The notes: generated by a model from the letters alone, not told the origin. DNA of 64,000 bases from Yersinia proxima (GCF_902170785.1 NZ_CABHYG010000016.1:310001-374000), one strand, 5' to 3'. Shown: positions 32,399-43,082, numbered from the stretch's first letter. A program made the numbers and translations.

Positions 32399-33088
32399 AT
32401 GACAAAAAGACCGAATATCCTATTAGTACACGGTGCATGGGGCGACGGCACTCATTGGCGCCATGTTATTCCTACGCTACACAACAAAAACTATCCGGTA
32501 TACGCAGTACAAAACCCACTGACATCGTTGGCGGATGACGTAGAACGGACAAGGAAGCTGGCGGCATCACTGGAAGGGCCCACCATTTTGGTTGGTCATT
32601 CCTACGGTGGCATGGTGATTTCCCAACTTGGTGACTTGTCTCATATAGTTGGGTTGGTCTTTGTGGCTGCTTTTGCACCGGATAAAGGCGAAAGCCTTGG
32701 CAGTATTTTCCAGCTACGCGACCTCCCTTCAGGGGCGGCCAATCTTGTTCCCGATCCGGATGGTTTTCTTTGGATTAAGCGGGACAAATTCCACGAAAGT
32801 TTCTGTCACGACTTAGACAAAAACGAAGCCATTATTATGACTGCCGCGCAAAAACCAACCTCAGGCCGTTGCTTTGAAGCTACCTCGGCAGAACCAGCGT
32901 GGAAAATCAAACCCAGTTGGTATCAGATTTCCAATCAGGACCATATGATCCCGCCAGAAACACAGCAATGGTTTACAGAACGAATGAAACCGAAGAAAAC
33001 CATTCGTCTGGACTCCAGCCACGCCTCTCTGGCTTCCCATCCCAATGAAATCATAGCGTTGATTGAAGATGCGGCCAAAGGCCATTAA
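32399..33088 (+). CDS. alpha/beta hydrolase, esterase-like
   Basis: Soluble 229-residue alpha/beta hydrolase of the short esterase type (AB_hydrolase_6-like). It has the oxyanion-site start LLVHGAWGDGTHW and the nucleophile elbow GHSYGG (S68). The Asp of SNQDHMIPPE and the His of SSHASLASHP make a plausible triad. There is no signal peptide, so it is cytoplasmic; the substrate is unknown. It lies on the opposite strand between queA and tgt, which form one operon in E. coli. It has its own terminator. Confidence 0.88.
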   Translation: MTKRPNILLVHGAWGDGTHWRHVIPTLHNKNYPVYAVQNPLTSLADDVERTRKLAASLEGPTILVGHSYGGMVISQLGDLSHIVGLVFVAAFAPDKGESLGSIFQLRDLPSGAANLVPDPDGFLWIKRDKFHESFCHDLDKNEAIIMTAAQKPTSGRCFEATSAEPAWKIKPSWYQISNQDHMIPPETQQWFTERMKPKKTIRLDSSHASLASHPNEIIALIEDAAKGH

Positions 33089-33099
33089 ACAACGTTTAT

Positions 33100-33133
33100 C
33101 CCGGAGACAGATATTGCCTGGCTCCGGGTGTTT
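33100..33133 (+). terminator. hydrolase terminator
   Basis: Stem CCCGGAG/CTCCGGG followed by TGTTT, 12 bases after the hydrolase stop and before the convergent queA stop. Confidence 0.65.
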
Positions 33134-33196
33134 CAAGGGGTAATCACATATGCGGATTTAGGAGATATAATCCCCAGAAAAACGGATCGGCATAAC

Positions 33197-34285
33197 TTAC
33201 TGATTATCCGTACTATTCAGGGATATCATTTCTGTGCTTGCCTGTGGATTACGGCTGATAAACATGGCATCACCATAACTGAAAAAGCGATATTGCTCGG
33301 CAACCGCCTGCTGGTAAGCATTCATGGTATTTTTATAACCAGCAAAAGCAGAAACCAGCATTATCAATGTCGATTCAGGCAAATGGAAGTTGGTTATTAA
33401 TGCATCAACCACCTGATAATGATAACCCGGATAAATAAAGATCTGGGTATCACCAAAGAAAGGAGCAATCAGGCCATTATCACTTGCCTTAGCGGCACTT
33501 TCCAATGAGCGTACTGATGTTGTACCCACCGCAACGACCCGATTACCACGAGCTTTACAAGCCAGAACTGCATCAACCACCTCTTGCGGCACTTCTGCAT
33601 ACTCAGAATGCATGATGTGGTCTTCAATTGTTTCGACTCGCACTGGCTGGAACGTCCCTGCGCCGACATGCAAGGTAACAAAAGCCATCTCAATGCCTTT
33701 TTCCCGCAATGCCGTCAGCATCGGCTCATCGAAATGTAAACCGGCGGTCGGCGCTGCCACTGCCCCCAGGCGCTGGCTGTATACCGTTTGGTACAGCTCG
33801 CGATCGGCATCTTCATCAGGGCGGTCTATATAAGGAGGCAAAGGCATATGGCCGACTGCATCCAAAATAGTGAAAACATCCCGCTCATCATCAAAGCGCA
33901 GCTCAAATAGCGTGTCATGGCGTGCCAGCATAGTGGCACGAATGCTCTCATCGTCACCCAGCAGCAGCTCAGTACCGGGTTTAGGCGCTTTTGACGCTTT
34001 GACATGAGCCAGAACACGGTGATCATCCAAAACGCGCTCGACCAACATTTCAAGTTTGCCGCCACTGGCTTTGCGACCAAATAAACGCGCCGGAATAACC
34101 CGCGTATTATTGAATACCAGCAGATCACCGGGCACCAGTTTATCCAGCAAATCAGTAAAAATGCCGTGCGTTAGTGTTCCCGTTGGGCCATCCAGTGACA
34201 ATAGGCGGCAACCGCTACGCTGGGGCTGTGGATAATGGGCAATAAGAGATTCTGGCAGCTCAAAAGAAAAATCGGCAACACGCAT
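33197..34285 (-). CDS. queA: QueA, S-adenosylmethionine:tRNA ribosyltransferase-isomerase
   Basis: Makes epoxyqueuosine from preQ1-tRNA using the ribosyl part of SAM. The ATG at 34285 ([19 protein letters not shown]) gives 362 residues (E. coli 356; the C-terminal tail differs). [23 protein letters not shown] and [15 protein letters not shown] are diagnostic. The upstream in-frame Met codons are not used by homologues. Here it is monocistronic or nearly so, because an antisense gene follows. Confidence 0.97.
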   Translation of the reverse strand: MRVADFSFELPESLIAHYPQPQRSGCRLLSLDGPTGTLTHGIFTDLLDKLVPGDLLVFNNTRVIPARLFGRKASGGKLEMLVERVLDDHRVLAHVKASKAPKPGTELLLGDDESIRATMLARHDTLFELRFDDERDVFTILDAVGHMPLPPYIDRPDEDADRELYQTVYSQRLGAVAAPTAGLHFDEPMLTALREKGIEMAFVTLHVGAGTFQPVRVETIEDHIMHSEYAEVPQEVVDAVLACKARGNRVVAVGTTSVRSLESAAKASDNGLIAPFFGDTQIFIYPGYHYQVVDALITNFHLPESTLIMLVSAFAGYKNTMNAYQQAVAEQYRFFSYGDAMFISRNPQASTEMISLNSTDNQ

Positions 34286-34427
34286 GGCTTTCCACTTCAT
34301 ATCAGAACAGAGCCGGCTCACAGACATGTGGAGCAGGTTCACAAAAATAGGCGGCTAGTCTAGAACCCTGAAGGGCTGGCTGCAAGAAATAAGGAGAGTT
34401 AGTGGATATTTGCATTATACTCAACGC

Positions 34428-35009
34428 ATGAATTTTCTTGCTCACCTCCATCTCGCAACACTGGCTGATAGCTCTTTATTGGGCAATTTGCTGGCCGACT
34501 TTGTACGCGGTAACCCACAGGGGGAATACTCCCCTGAGATAGTCGCTGGCATCATGATGCATCGTCGCGTTGATGTAATGACTGATACATTGCCATTAGT
34601 GAAAGAGGCTCGTGGCTATTTCAGTGCAGACTATCGCCGGGTTGCACCTATTACTCTGGATGTATTATGGGATCATTTTCTGTCACGCAACTGGGATAAA
34701 CTGATGCCAGACTGCTCGCTGCCCAATTTTATCGAGCACGCGCAATGCCAAATTTTGCCATATTTACCCCTGACACCGGCCCGCTTTCAGAACCTTAATA
34801 CCTATCTGTGGCCAGAGCGTTGGCTGGAACGCTACGCTGAACTACCCTTTATAGCTGATGTGTTACAAGGTATGGCTAACCGACGGCCAAAGCTGGCAGC
34901 ACTTGCAGGGTCATTTCACGATATAGAGCAACACTATCAGCCATTAGAACAGTTGTTTTGGGCTTTTTATCCTGCAATGATGTCACAGGCACAAGATAAA
35001 CAAATTTAG
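34428..35009 (+). CDS. acpH: Acyl carrier protein phosphodiesterase
   Basis: Removes the 4'-phosphopantetheine arm from ACP. The ATG at 34428 ([10 protein letters not shown]) gives 193 residues as in E. coli Acp[21 protein letters not shown] and [16 protein letters not shown] are conserved. Divergent from queA, as in E. coli. Confidence 0.95.
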   Translation: MNFLAHLHLATLADSSLLGNLLADFVRGNPQGEYSPEIVAGIMMHRRVDVMTDTLPLVKEARGYFSADYRRVAPITLDVLWDHFLSRNWDKLMPDCSLPNFIEHAQCQILPYLPLTPARFQNLNTYLWPERWLERYAELPFIADVLQGMANRRPKLAALAGSFHDIEQHYQPLEQLFWAFYPAMMSQAQDKQI

Positions 35010-35233
35010 ATTAAAACATTCTTTATTGTATGGTTATTGATTCTAAGTCACTTGCGCTTTCTGTAAGAATGGGTATCTTAGCAAGACTAAGAAACAAAAA
35101 TCGTTGTAACAATAGGTAAAAGCTATCACAGCAATTGGTATTTATCCCTTTATTCATCGCGCTTAAATACCTATGCTGTGCCGATACTTTTAAGACAACT
35201 GGTTAATCCATCCCTAATTAACAGGAGTAATTT

Positions 35234-35836
35234 ATGGTTCTGGTAACTCGTCAAGCCCCTGATTTTACAGCAGCTGCTGTTCTTGGTAGCGGCGAAATCG
35301 TTGAAAACTTCAACCTGAAAAAACACCTGAACGGCCGCCCTGCTGTCCTGTTCTTCTGGCCAATGGACTTCACTTTCGTTTGTCCTTCAGAGTTGATCGC
35401 TTTCGACCACCGTTACGAAGAATTCCAGAAACGTGGCGTTGAAGTTGTTGGTGTTTCTTTTGACTCCGAGTTCGTACACAACGCATGGCGTAAAACCCCG
35501 GTCGATAAAGGCGGTATTGGTGAAGTTAAATATCCAATGGTTGCTGATATCAAACGTGAAATTCAGAAAGCCTACGGCATTGAGCACCCAGATGCGGGTG
35601 TTGCACTGCGCGGTTCTTTCCTGATCGACAAAAACGGTGTTGTTCGTCACCAAGTGGTTAACGACCTGCCACTGGGCCGTAACATTGACGAAATGCTGCG
35701 TATGGTTGACGCACTGCAATTCCACGAAGAACACGGCGACGTTTGCCCTGCTCAGTGGGAAAAAGGTAAAGCAGGTATGGGCGCATCTCCAGATGGCGTA
35801 GCTAAATACCTGTCTGAAAACGCCTCTAAACTGTAA
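35234..35836 (+). CDS. ahpC: 2-Cys peroxiredoxin (AhpC/Prx1 type)
   Basis: Thiol peroxidase reducing hydrogen peroxide and organic peroxides in the cytoplasm. The 200-residue product has the peroxidatic C50 in FTFVCPSE and the resolving C171 in GDVCPAQW. There is a GGIG loop, but no C-terminal YF motif like that of eukaryotic over-oxidation-sensitive enzymes. It has a strong AACAGGAG ribosome site and a strong terminator. No ahpF reductase is next to it, so thioredoxin or a distant AhpF must reduce it. It is absent from this locus in E. coli. Confidence 0.93.
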   Translation: MVLVTRQAPDFTAAAVLGSGEIVENFNLKKHLNGRPAVLFFWPMDFTFVCPSELIAFDHRYEEFQKRGVEVVGVSFDSEFVHNAWRKTPVDKGGIGEVKYPMVADIKREIQKAYGIEHPDAGVALRGSFLIDKNGVVRHQVVNDLPLGRNIDEMLRMVDALQFHEEHGDVCPAQWEKGKAGMGASPDGVAKYLSENASKL

Positions 35837-35875
35837 TAACAGTTTATGCCGCCCCTGATTTATTCGGGGGTATCA

Positions 35876-35908
35876 AGCCAGTCAGTTCACACTGACTGGC
35901 TTTTTTTA
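35876..35908 (+). terminator. ahpC terminator
   Basis: Perfect 11-base stem AGCCAGTCAGT/ACTGACTGGCT followed by seven T. Confidence 0.92.
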
Positions 35909-35956
35909 TTCTGACTGAGTTTCAGTCTTCTAAGCATTAAGGTATCAAGACTGCTA

Positions 35957-36083
35957 TATCCCCAACGTAATTGGAGTTACAGCTAGGCGGCAAACGAGTG
36001 AATCCCGATGAGCTTACACAAGTAAGTGATTCGGGTGAACGAGAGCAGATAACAACGCTGTAAACTCAATTAATAAGGGGATA
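35957..36083 (+). repeat. ERIC element, copy C (127 bases)
   Basis: Full-length palindrome with TATCCCC/GGGGATA ends. The inner arms GGAGTTACAGC/GCTGTAAACTC differ from copies B and D. The shared core is GTGAATCCCGATGAGCTTAC / GTAAGTGATTCGGGTGAACG, which closely parallels the published ERIC core. It sits behind the ahpC terminator. Confidence 0.9.
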
Positions 36084-36161
36084 ATTTTGTGGCATATTCA
36101 GCCTCCTGCCTTCCCTTTCGGCGGGTATAAGGCTACCGTAATGTTGTCTGGCGTTACAGAG

Positions 36162-36198
36162 AGCCTCGTATTGATTAATTTTAATACGGGGCTTTTTC
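36162..36198 (+). terminator. orphan terminator, possible small RNA end
   Basis: Stem GCCTCGTATT/AATACGGGGC followed by TTTTT. No protein gene ends here, so it could close a short transcript starting within or after the ERIC element. Confidence 0.5.
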
Positions 36199-36439
36199 CT
36201 ATCTGCTTTATGGCAACAACTGTTTTTATCAAAGCACTTACAGCACTGATTCAAACAATGCCCAAAGCAGACAGCTTCAAGCATCCGCCGCAGAGCCTAT
36301 ATAATAATCTTTTCGATTCCCAGCTTATGCAATTTAGGAATATTTACTTATTTTCAATAAGTTATTTCTATTTATCTTCACTTCACTCAAACAAAACATA
36401 CCTCCCTGTCTGGCAACTACTGACCCATTTTCCTTGCGC

Positions 36440-36455
36440 TGCTAATTAATTAGCA
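36440..36455. promoter_or_regulatory. perfect palindrome upstream of ggt
   Basis: TGCTAATTAATTAGCA, a 16-base perfect dyad about 130 bases before the ggt start; a possible operator for an unknown regulator. Confidence 0.3.
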
Positions 36456-36585
36456 GTCATAAACATTAATTCTGCTATTAATTATTACTGGCGTGTGTTT
36501 TTCACACTCCATAAGCAGCGATTATCAGCTGCCAGACAAAAATGACCGGGTCATCCCTGGCGGGCAGGAAATAACAGGAGTCAGA

Positions 36586-38349
36586 ATGCATTTGCAAAAA
36601 TGGAACAAACCCTTAGCTGTATTGGCTTTGCTCATCAGTGGTACGCTGCATGCGGCCTCAACACCTGCGGTGGAAGCAAAAAATGGCATGGTAGTAACAT
36701 CCCAGTATCTGGCTTCACAGGTTGGGACTGACATTCTAAAAATGGGGGGGAACGCAGTTGATGCCGCGGTAGCTGTGGGTTATGCGCAAGCAGTAGTGAA
36801 CCCGTGCTGTGGCAATATTGGTGGTGGTGGCTTTATGACTATTCACCTTGCGGATGGAACGGACACATTTATAAACTTCCGTGAAACCGCTCCTGCCGCT
36901 GCCAGTGCCGATATGTATCTGGATAAAGAGGGCAAAGTTACCAAAGACGCCAGTTTGTATGGTTATCTGGCTGCTGGTGTTCCAGGTACTGTATTGGGAA
37001 TGGACAGCGCGCAAAAGAAATACGGCAAATTAACCCGCCAGCAAGTCATGGCTCCGGCGATCAAACTGGCACAGGAAGGCTTTGTGTTAACTCGTGCTGA
37101 TACGGATATTCTTGATACAACGGTTAAACGTTTCCGCCAAGATCCTGAATCAGCTCGTATTTTCCTACGTAAAAATGGCGAAGCTCTGCAACCGGGCGAC
37201 CGTCTGATTCAAGCTGATCTGGCTGATACTCTGACTGCTATCTCAGAGAAAGGGCCGGATGCTTTCTATCAAGGGAAGATACCGCAAGCAGTTGAAGCAG
37301 CAGCTAAAAAAGGCGGAGGTATTTTGACCGCTGCTGATTTTGCCAATTATAAAATTACCGAAACCGCCCCTATTACCTGTAGCTACCGTGGCTATAAATT
37401 CGTTTCTTCTCCACCACCTAGCTCCGGCGGCGTAACCTTATGTGAGACGTTAAATGTCCTTGAGGGATATGACCTGAAGAGTATGGGCTTTAACTCTGCC
37501 GCTTATATTCATACGCTGACAGAAGCGATGCGCCATGCTTATATGGATCGTAATACTTTCCTCGGCGACCCAGAATTTGTTAAAAACCCGATTGACCGCC
37601 TGCTAAGTAAAAGTTATGCCGCTGATATTCGCAAGCAAATCGTCGCCAATAAGGCCACGCCGTCGGTAGAAGTTCAGCCGGGCATGCAGCCACATGAGAA
37701 ACCTGAAACAACTCACTATTCTATCGTCGATCATGATGGCAATGCCGTTTCTACTACCTATACGGTGAATGGTCGCTTTGGTGCAGTCGTCATTGCGCCT
37801 GGTACCGGCTTTTTCCTGAATGATGAAATGGATGATTTTACCGTCAAAGTCGGTGAGCAAAACCTGTATGGTTTAGTGCAGGGATCAACCAATTCTATCG
37901 CCCCCGGTAAGCGCCCACTATCATCTATGAGCCCTACACTGGTGACCAAAGATGGTAAGACATTTATGGTTTTAGGTTCACCGGGCGGTTCACGAATCAT
38001 CACCATTACCTTGCAAACCGCATTGAATGTGATTGACCACGGTATGGCACCACAAGAGGCCGTGGATGCACCACGCATCCATCATCAATGGCTGCCCGAT
38101 GAAGTTTACTACGAGCAACGTGGAGTATCCGCAGACAGCCTTAATCTCCTGAAAACAATGGGATATAAAATGGTTGAGCAGAATCCTTGGGGAGCAGCCG
38201 AGTTAATTTTGGTCGGATTAGCGGGTGTTGAGGGTGTCAGCCCTGCCAATTCGGGCAATGATTCTGCCGTCTCAGGGAAAGTGAGAGAGGGTTACCTGTA
38301 TGGGGCTAATGATGTTCGCCGCCCAGCAGGTGCCGCCATCGGTTACTGA
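36586..38349 (+). CDS. ggt: Gamma-glutamyltranspeptidase, periplasmic
   Basis: Cleaves glutathione and other gamma-glutamyl compounds in the periplasm. The precursor from the ATG at 36586 has 587 residues, with signal peptide MHLQKWNKPLAVLALLISG..HA. Self-cleavage is expected before T376 in PETTHYS, giving large and small subunits. The NPCCGNIGGGGFM and GSPGGSRIITITLQ segments bind substrate. In-frame codons upstream to 36493 are not used. A GGAG lies 8 bases ahead. Confidence 0.95.
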   Translation: MHLQKWNKPLAVLALLISGTLHAASTPAVEAKNGMVVTSQYLASQVGTDILKMGGNAVDAAVAVGYAQAVVNPCCGNIGGGGFMTIHLADGTDTFINFRETAPAAASADMYLDKEGKVTKDASLYGYLAAGVPGTVLGMDSAQKKYGKLTRQQVMAPAIKLAQEGFVLTRADTDILDTTVKRFRQDPESARIFLRKNGEALQPGDRLIQADLADTLTAISEKGPDAFYQGKIPQAVEAAAKKGGGILTAADFANYKITETAPITCSYRGYKFVSSPPPSSGGVTLCETLNVLEGYDLKSMGFNSAAYIHTLTEAMRHAYMDRNTFLGDPEFVKNPIDRLLSKSYAADIRKQIVANKATPSVEVQPGMQPHEKPETTHYSIVDHDGNAVSTTYTVNGRFGAVVIAPGTGFFLNDEMDDFTVKVGEQNLYGLVQGSTNSIAPGKRPLSSMSPTLVTKDGKTFMVLGSPGGSRIITITLQTALNVIDHGMAPQEAVDAPRIHHQWLPDEVYYEQRGVSADSLNLLKTMGYKMVEQNPWGAAELILVGLAGVEGVSPANSGNDSAVSGKVREGYLYGANDVRRPAGAAIGY

Positions 38350-38374
38350 TAGTAATGGCTTACTAATGTAACTT

Positions 38375-38404
38375 ATCCCCCATCAATATATCGATGGGGG
38401 TATT
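38375..38404 (+). terminator. ggt terminator
   Basis: Stem CCCCCATC/GATGGGGG about 28 bases after the ggt stop, followed by TATTT. Confidence 0.75.
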
Positions 38405-38417
38405 TACCACTTTATTC

Positions 38418-38543
<126 letters not shown>

Positions 38544-38545
38544 CA

Positions 38546-39229
38546 TCACCAGGGTAGAGTATGTCCTTGATAATCAATAAAGCCGTGACCGCCCTTACCG
38601 GAAGCGTGCTCAATTTGGTCAACCACCCCTTTCACACTGGTCGCTATTGTTAGTGGTGCGGCATCCCCGCCCATATCTGTTTTTACCCAACCCGGGTGAA
38701 TAGATAACACCGTCAACGAGGGGTCCGCTACCTCAGCAACCAAATTGCGCGTCATCATATTCAATGCAGCTTTACTGGCTGAATACAGAGGTTTATGGCC
38801 TGAAGCATTATGTCCAAGACTCCCCAGTTGTGAAGACATAAAGGCTAATACACTGTGAGTAGGATTACGCTGTGCCAGCAAAAGCTGGGCAATACGGATC
38901 GGGGAAACCGCATTGGTCTGGAATAATTCGAGAATCTCTTCCGGTTTGGCATCAACCGCCGATTGATGCTCCGGCCCGGAGATACCGGCATTAATAAAAA
39001 TCAGATCAAACATTTGGCCCTGTATCTGTGGTAAGAATGTTTTGATACTGTCGGGTTGGTTAATATCCAATGTTAGCCAATGGGCCGCATGTGCAGCGGT
39101 ATCTTTTGCTACACCGCGCGTAGTCGCGGTGACTGACCAGCCACGGCGGTTAAGCTCATCAACCAATCCCAGTCCCAATCCCCGAGAGGCGCCGATTATC
39201 AATGCCTGTCTTTTAGCTGTGCTCATCAT
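38546..39229 (-). CDS. short-chain dehydrogenase/reductase
   Basis: Classical SDR of 227 residues with the cofactor motif GASRGLGLG near the N-terminus. NAG (in INAGISG) is present, with the catalytic Ser in FMSSQLGS and the YSASK Tyr/Lys pair. The Arg after Gly in the first motif suggests NADP(H). The substrate is unknown. A C-factor-like subgroup (about 225-230 residues) fits. Downstream of malZ but with its own upstream terminator between them. Confidence 0.9.
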   Translation of the reverse strand: MMSTAKRQALIIGASRGLGLGLVDELNRRGWSVTATTRGVAKDTAAHAAHWLTLDINQPDSIKTFLPQIQGQMFDLIFINAGISGPEHQSAVDAKPEEILELFQTNAVSPIRIAQLLLAQRNPTHSVLAFMSSQLGSLGHNASGHKPLYSASKAALNMMTRNLVAEVADPSLTVLSIHPGWVKTDMGGDAAPLTIATSVKGVVDQIEHASGKGGHGFIDYQGHTLPW

Positions 39230-39296
39230 ATTTTCCCTTCGGTGAATTTACCTGACAACTATCTATACCCGTTATATACATAGTATTTCAACCAAA

Positions 39297-39322
39297 GAAA
39301 AAGCGGCGTTTAGCCGCTTTTA
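39297..39322 (-). terminator. malZ terminator
   Basis: Stem AAAGCGGC/GCCGCTTT with TTTCTTT after it on the minus strand, 55 bases past the malZ stop. Confidence 0.8.
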
Positions 39323-39375
39323 ATATCTCGCGCTGCGTCACTAACTCTTAAGTTAGCGCTCACTATGGCCAATCA

Positions 39376-41214
39376 CTAAGATTGACCACGCCACAATGTG
39401 ACACTCTCACCAGACAATTGCAGATTGACACCTGCATCAGTGAGCTCCAGTTCTGATATCCCTTCTAAACGCTGCCACTGAGCAACATTCAGTAAAGGAG
39501 ATACAGGTAAGAAGATATCACTAGTGCGATTGCGCTGGATGGCTACCATCACCCGCTCACGCTGATAGCTGCGAATAAAGACCAGAGAATCACCATTGGC
39601 ATGAATAACCTGGCATCCACCACGCCGCAGTGCCAAACTTTTGTGCCGTAAAGCTGCCATCCGTTGACACAATTTCAGCAAGTCGCCATCCCACAATGCT
39701 TCGTCCCACGGGAAAGGTTTGCGGCAGAAGGGATCATTGCCGCCATCGAGGCCAATCTCATCGCCATAAAATAAGCAGGGCACGCCAATCCAGCTAAATA
39801 GCCATATCAACGCCATTTGCATCCGCGTCTTATCGCCATTCAGCAAAGTGATAAAACGGGCAGTATCATGGCTATCCAATTGATTAAATAAACGCAATTG
39901 ATGCCCATGAGGTAATCCGGCACGATATTCATCCATCCAATAGGCACAATCCTCCGCGCTGAGTTTTATTGGATGATAGGCGACATCACAACCCGCCAGG
40001 AAGCTGCGTACCGGCAAGGCAAACCCCATATAATTCATGGCTGCATCTTCTACTCCGGCATGGAGCCAATTTCGCGCATCGCCAAAATGCTCACCCAGAA
40101 TATAGGCCTGAGGATTTTCGTCTTTCGCCGCCTGATAAATACCCGCCAGATGATGCAAATTCCCTTTTGCACCGCCCTCTTCGCCCAGCATATGCACCAC
40201 ATCCAGCCGCCAGCCATCAATACTGTAAGGTGGTTTTAACCAATGGCGCACCACGCTATCTTCGGCGCGATAAATTTGGTTAACCACGTCTTCACTCGCG
40301 AAGTTGAGTTTCGGTAAGCTGGCATTGCCCTTCCAATCCAGCGCCCGGCCATCGGGGAAGAAATTAAACCATCCTCGATAGGGTGAGTCAGGGTGGTGAC
40401 AGGCACCGTTTTCGCCCTGTTGATGACGATCAAACCAATGATGGGAATCACCGGTGTGGTTAAACACGCCATCGAGCACCAATTTCATGCCAACATCGCG
40501 GGTAGCGCTGCGTAATTGCAGGAAAGCACTCTCACCACCAAGGTAAGGATCAACCTGATAATAATCTTGTGTATCGTATTTATGTACACTGGGTGCAGTG
40601 AAAATCGGGTTGAGATAAAGTGCAGTCACACCCAACTTTTGTAGATAGGGGAGTTTTTGGCAAATACCGGCCAAATCGCCGCCATAGAATGTCGAAGCAG
40701 CATTCACATCATCCAATGGTTGTTGCCATTCACGACGCGATACTGAATGACCCGTAGCGTGATGGAGATAACTGCCATTTTGCACTCCGTGTTCACTCTG
40801 GCTACTGGCAAAACGATCCGGGAAAATTTGATAAAAAATCTGATCGGCAACCCAATCAGGGCCACTGTCTGGCAGCTCAATAGCAAACTGAGCCAATTGC
40901 GCCGGAGGAACTATCGAAAAACCTAATGGCCCGAACCACAGTTGATCATCATTCCACAGTAACTTGAAGCAATAACGCCGTACTGGCTGACCTTCATGTA
41001 ATGGCAATGATGCGCGATAACGCCAGAAACCATCGTGCAGTTCACCCTTCATGGTGAGCAGCCACTCTTCATTATCCGGCTCACAGCGTAAGAAAACTTG
41101 TGCAGGTAAATTATCCCCCTGCAACCACTCTCCATGTAACCACAGCGTAATATGTAACGCATCGCCTCGTTGACGGACAAAAGGCGCGACCGGTAGATGC
41201 CAACCACTCAGCAT
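39376..41214 (-). CDS. malZ: Maltodextrin glucosidase
   Basis: Cytoplasmic GH13 enzyme that removes glucose from the reducing end of maltodextrins. The 612-residue product (E. coli 604) has an N-terminal beta domain and a TIM barrel. [13 protein letters not shown], the nucleophile in GWRLDVVHM, the acid/base in ILGEHFGDA and [10 protein letters not shown] are visible. Only a few regulatory clues are visible; MalT control is known for E. coli, not shown here. Confidence 0.96.
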   Translation of the reverse strand: MLSGWHLPVAPFVRQRGDALHITLWLHGEWLQGDNLPAQVFLRCEPDNEEWLLTMKGELHDGFWRYRASLPLHEGQPVRRYCFKLLWNDDQLWFGPLGFSIVPPAQLAQFAIELPDSGPDWVADQIFYQIFPDRFASSQSEHGVQNGSYLHHATGHSVSRREWQQPLDDVNAASTFYGGDLAGICQKLPYLQKLGVTALYLNPIFTAPSVHKYDTQDYYQVDPYLGGESAFLQLRSATRDVGMKLVLDGVFNHTGDSHHWFDRHQQGENGACHHPDSPYRGWFNFFPDGRALDWKGNASLPKLNFASEDVVNQIYRAEDSVVRHWLKPPYSIDGWRLDVVHMLGEEGGAKGNLHHLAGIYQAAKDENPQAYILGEHFGDARNWLHAGVEDAAMNYMGFALPVRSFLAGCDVAYHPIKLSAEDCAYWMDEYRAGLPHGHQLRLFNQLDSHDTARFITLLNGDKTRMQMALIWLFSWIGVPCLFYGDEIGLDGGNDPFCRKPFPWDEALWDGDLLKLCQRMAALRHKSLALRRGGCQVIHANGDSLVFIRSYQRERVMVAIQRNRTSDIFLPVSPLLNVAQWQRLEGISELELTDAGVNLQLSGESVTLWRGQS

Positions 41215-41416
41215 AAAACTCTCCTGCTTTAACCAAAACGATTGCTGTTAAGGCTATCTGGTGCAGACATTAACGCCGCGACACATTCACCTGTATAAAT
41301 AAGTCGATAGAAACAATGCCATGTTGCGGAGGAATACCCCTCATCTGTCAGCGTAAATATTGAGGATGAGGTCGGGGGCGGAGAGAGTTATTGAATGGCT
41401 AAATAAAGAGATAAAA

Positions 41417-41436
41417 AAGCCGGGATATCTCCCGGC
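41417..41436 (-). terminator. distal copy of the split proY terminator
   Basis: AAGCCGGGATATCTCCCGGC, a near-perfect palindrome followed on the minus strand by six T. It is now 180 bases from the proY stop because of an insertion, and is identical to 41583-41602. Confidence 0.75.
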
Positions 41437-41582
41437 CAGACTGCTGACAAAGCCAAATGAAGGGGAAGCGTGCCGTTGGGGTCGCTCTTAGTTTCAAATA
41501 CAAGCGCGTAAGCGACCGAAGTGCCCCGAGGTGCGGTAAACCCTTCACTCACTAAGTTATCAACAGCTTTGTTATTATGCTC
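41437..41582. mobile_element. YPAL-like palindromic miniature insertion
   Basis: A 146-base segment between two direct copies of a 20-base terminator palindrome. Its arms pair in order: ACAAAGC with GCTTTGT, TGAAGGG with CCCTTCA, and GGTCGCT with AGCGACC. The 20-base duplications look like target-site duplications. Insertion into a terminator just behind a stop codon is the behaviour reported for Yersinia YPAL elements. Identity with YPAL is inferred; the sequence was not compared. Confidence 0.6.
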
Positions 41583-41602
41583 AAGCCGGGATATCTCCCG
41601 GC
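41583..41602 (-). terminator. proximal copy of the split proY terminator
   Basis: The same 20-base palindrome 14 bases past the proY stop. On the minus strand it is followed by TTGAGC, so the T-run needed for termination is lost here. Confidence 0.6.
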
Positions 41603-41615
41603 TTTATATTCAAAA

Positions 41616-43007
41616 TTACTCTGCGATTTTCAGCTCATTCGCTTTCTTCTTCTGATGATTTACCTTGAAGTAATATCCCACCAGCAATAAAGCTATCCAC
41701 ACTAACCCGACATACAGAGAGACACGAGTCGTTGGGAACCAACCAATCAGCCCAATGATAAACACCAGGAAAATGATAGCCAGCACGGAAGTAAAGGTGC
41801 CGCCACGCAGCGGGAAATCGAGCGCTTTCACTTGATCTTTACTTAACGAGCGGCGGAAACCAATTTGGGAGAATAGGATCATAATCCACACCCAGACGGT
41901 CGCAAAAGTCGCGAGTGAAGCGATAACCAGGAACACATTTTCCGGCATAATGTAGTTCAGATAAACCGCCGTCAGCATGGCTCCCATCATCACCAACACC
42001 GTCACCCATGGCACACCGCGTTTAGAAATCGCAGCAAAGGCTTTTGGCGCATGGCCCTGCTCCGCCATCCCGTTAAGCATACGGCCGACACCGAACACAT
42101 CACTGTTAATGGCTGATAATGATGCGGTGATAACCACAAAGTTCAGAATCCCCGCAGCAACAGTAATCCCCATATGCTGGAAGGTCAGCACAAACGGGCT
42201 ACCGTTAGTGCCTACTTGGTTCCATGGGTAAATAGACATGATGACAAACAGAGTACCGACGTAGAACATCAGGATGCGCCATGGCACTGAATTGATAGCT
42301 TTCGGAATAGATTTTTTCGGATCTTCTGCTTCACCGGCAGTAATCCCGATAATCTCAATCCCACCATAAGCAAACATCACCAGTTGCAGTGACAGGATCA
42401 TGCCAACAAAACCGTTACTGAAGAAGCCGCCGTTAGTCCATAAATTATGAATACCAGTCGGTTGCCCACCATTACCAATACCCCAGACAATGATACCAAT
42501 ACCGGCCAAAATCATAACGATGATGGTGGCAACTTTGAAGAATGAGAACCAGAATTCCAGTTCGCCGAACACCTTAACGCTCATCATATTGACGGCACCA
42601 ATGATGAGGACAACACTCAGTACCCATATCCAATGCGGCACGTCCGGGAACCAGACCCCCATATAGATACCGAACGCAGTTACATCGGCAATAGCAACAA
42701 TCAGAATCTCAAAACAATAAGTCCAACCGGTGATATAGCCCGCCATTGGCCCAAGGTAATCTTGCGCATAACGAGAAAAAGAGCTGGCCTGTGGGTTATT
42801 GACTGACATTTCACCCAGCGCGCGCATGATGATAAATGCCACCACACCACCAATCAGGTACGCCAATAATACGCTTGGCCCCGCCATTCTTATTGCATCA
42901 GCCGAACCATAGAATAAGCCTGTACCTATTGCTGACCCCAATGCCATAAAGCGGATATGGCGTGTTGTTAGGCCGCGTTTCAGCTTATTTTTGACTGGTA
43001 ATTCCAT
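41616..43007 (-). CDS. proY: ProY, amino-acid permease (APC family)
   Basis: Twelve-span inner-membrane permease; E. coli ProY is a cryptic proline or histidine permease. The start at 43007 ([13 protein letters not shown]) gives 463 residues; ten extra codons upstream are not in homologues. [19 protein letters not shown] and [19 protein letters not shown] are typical of the family. It follows brnQ by about 75 bases, as in E. coli. Confidence 0.93.
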   Translation of the reverse strand: MELPVKNKLKRGLTTRHIRFMALGSAIGTGLFYGSADAIRMAGPSVLLAYLIGGVVAFIIMRALGEMSVNNPQASSFSRYAQDYLGPMAGYITGWTYCFEILIVAIADVTAFGIYMGVWFPDVPHWIWVLSVVLIIGAVNMMSVKVFGELEFWFSFFKVATIIVMILAGIGIIVWGIGNGGQPTGIHNLWTNGGFFSNGFVGMILSLQLVMFAYGGIEIIGITAGEAEDPKKSIPKAINSVPWRILMFYVGTLFVIMSIYPWNQVGTNGSPFVLTFQHMGITVAAGILNFVVITASLSAINSDVFGVGRMLNGMAEQGHAPKAFAAISKRGVPWVTVLVMMGAMLTAVYLNYIMPENVFLVIASLATFATVWVWIMILFSQIGFRRSLSKDQVKALDFPLRGGTFTSVLAIIFLVFIIGLIGWFPTTRVSLYVGLVWIALLLVGYYFKVNHQKKKANELKIAE

Positions 43008-43082
43008 GAACTTTATCCCGTCTTTTTTCAGCAAAAAGCCACGGGGATGAGCCGTGGCTAAAAATACTCGGTGACTGTGTAG

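Larger units (their letters stand above)
35837..36585. other. ahpC-ggt intergenic region
   Basis: About 750 bases holding the ahpC terminator, ERIC copy C (35957-36083), a second terminator hairpin without an upstream gene (36162-36198) and a 16-base palindrome (36440-36455). Open frames here, including a TTG-started one of 120 codons, lack protein character. Confidence 0.55.
41215..41615. other. malZ-proY intergenic region with a palindromic insertion
   Basis: About 400 bases. The half next to malZ carries its promoter region. The half next to proY holds two identical 20-base palindromes (41417-41436 and 41583-41602) around a 146-base palindromic element. No gene was found. Confidence 0.6.

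Noticed and set aside
33128-33400. 90-codon plus-strand frame between the hydrolase and queA
   Set aside because: Mostly antisense to the queA 3' end and begins inside the hydrolase terminator.
36087-36449. TTG-started 120-codon plus-strand frame upstream of ggt
   Set aside because: Overlaps the orphan terminator hairpin, has no ribosome site, and its translation has no domain character.
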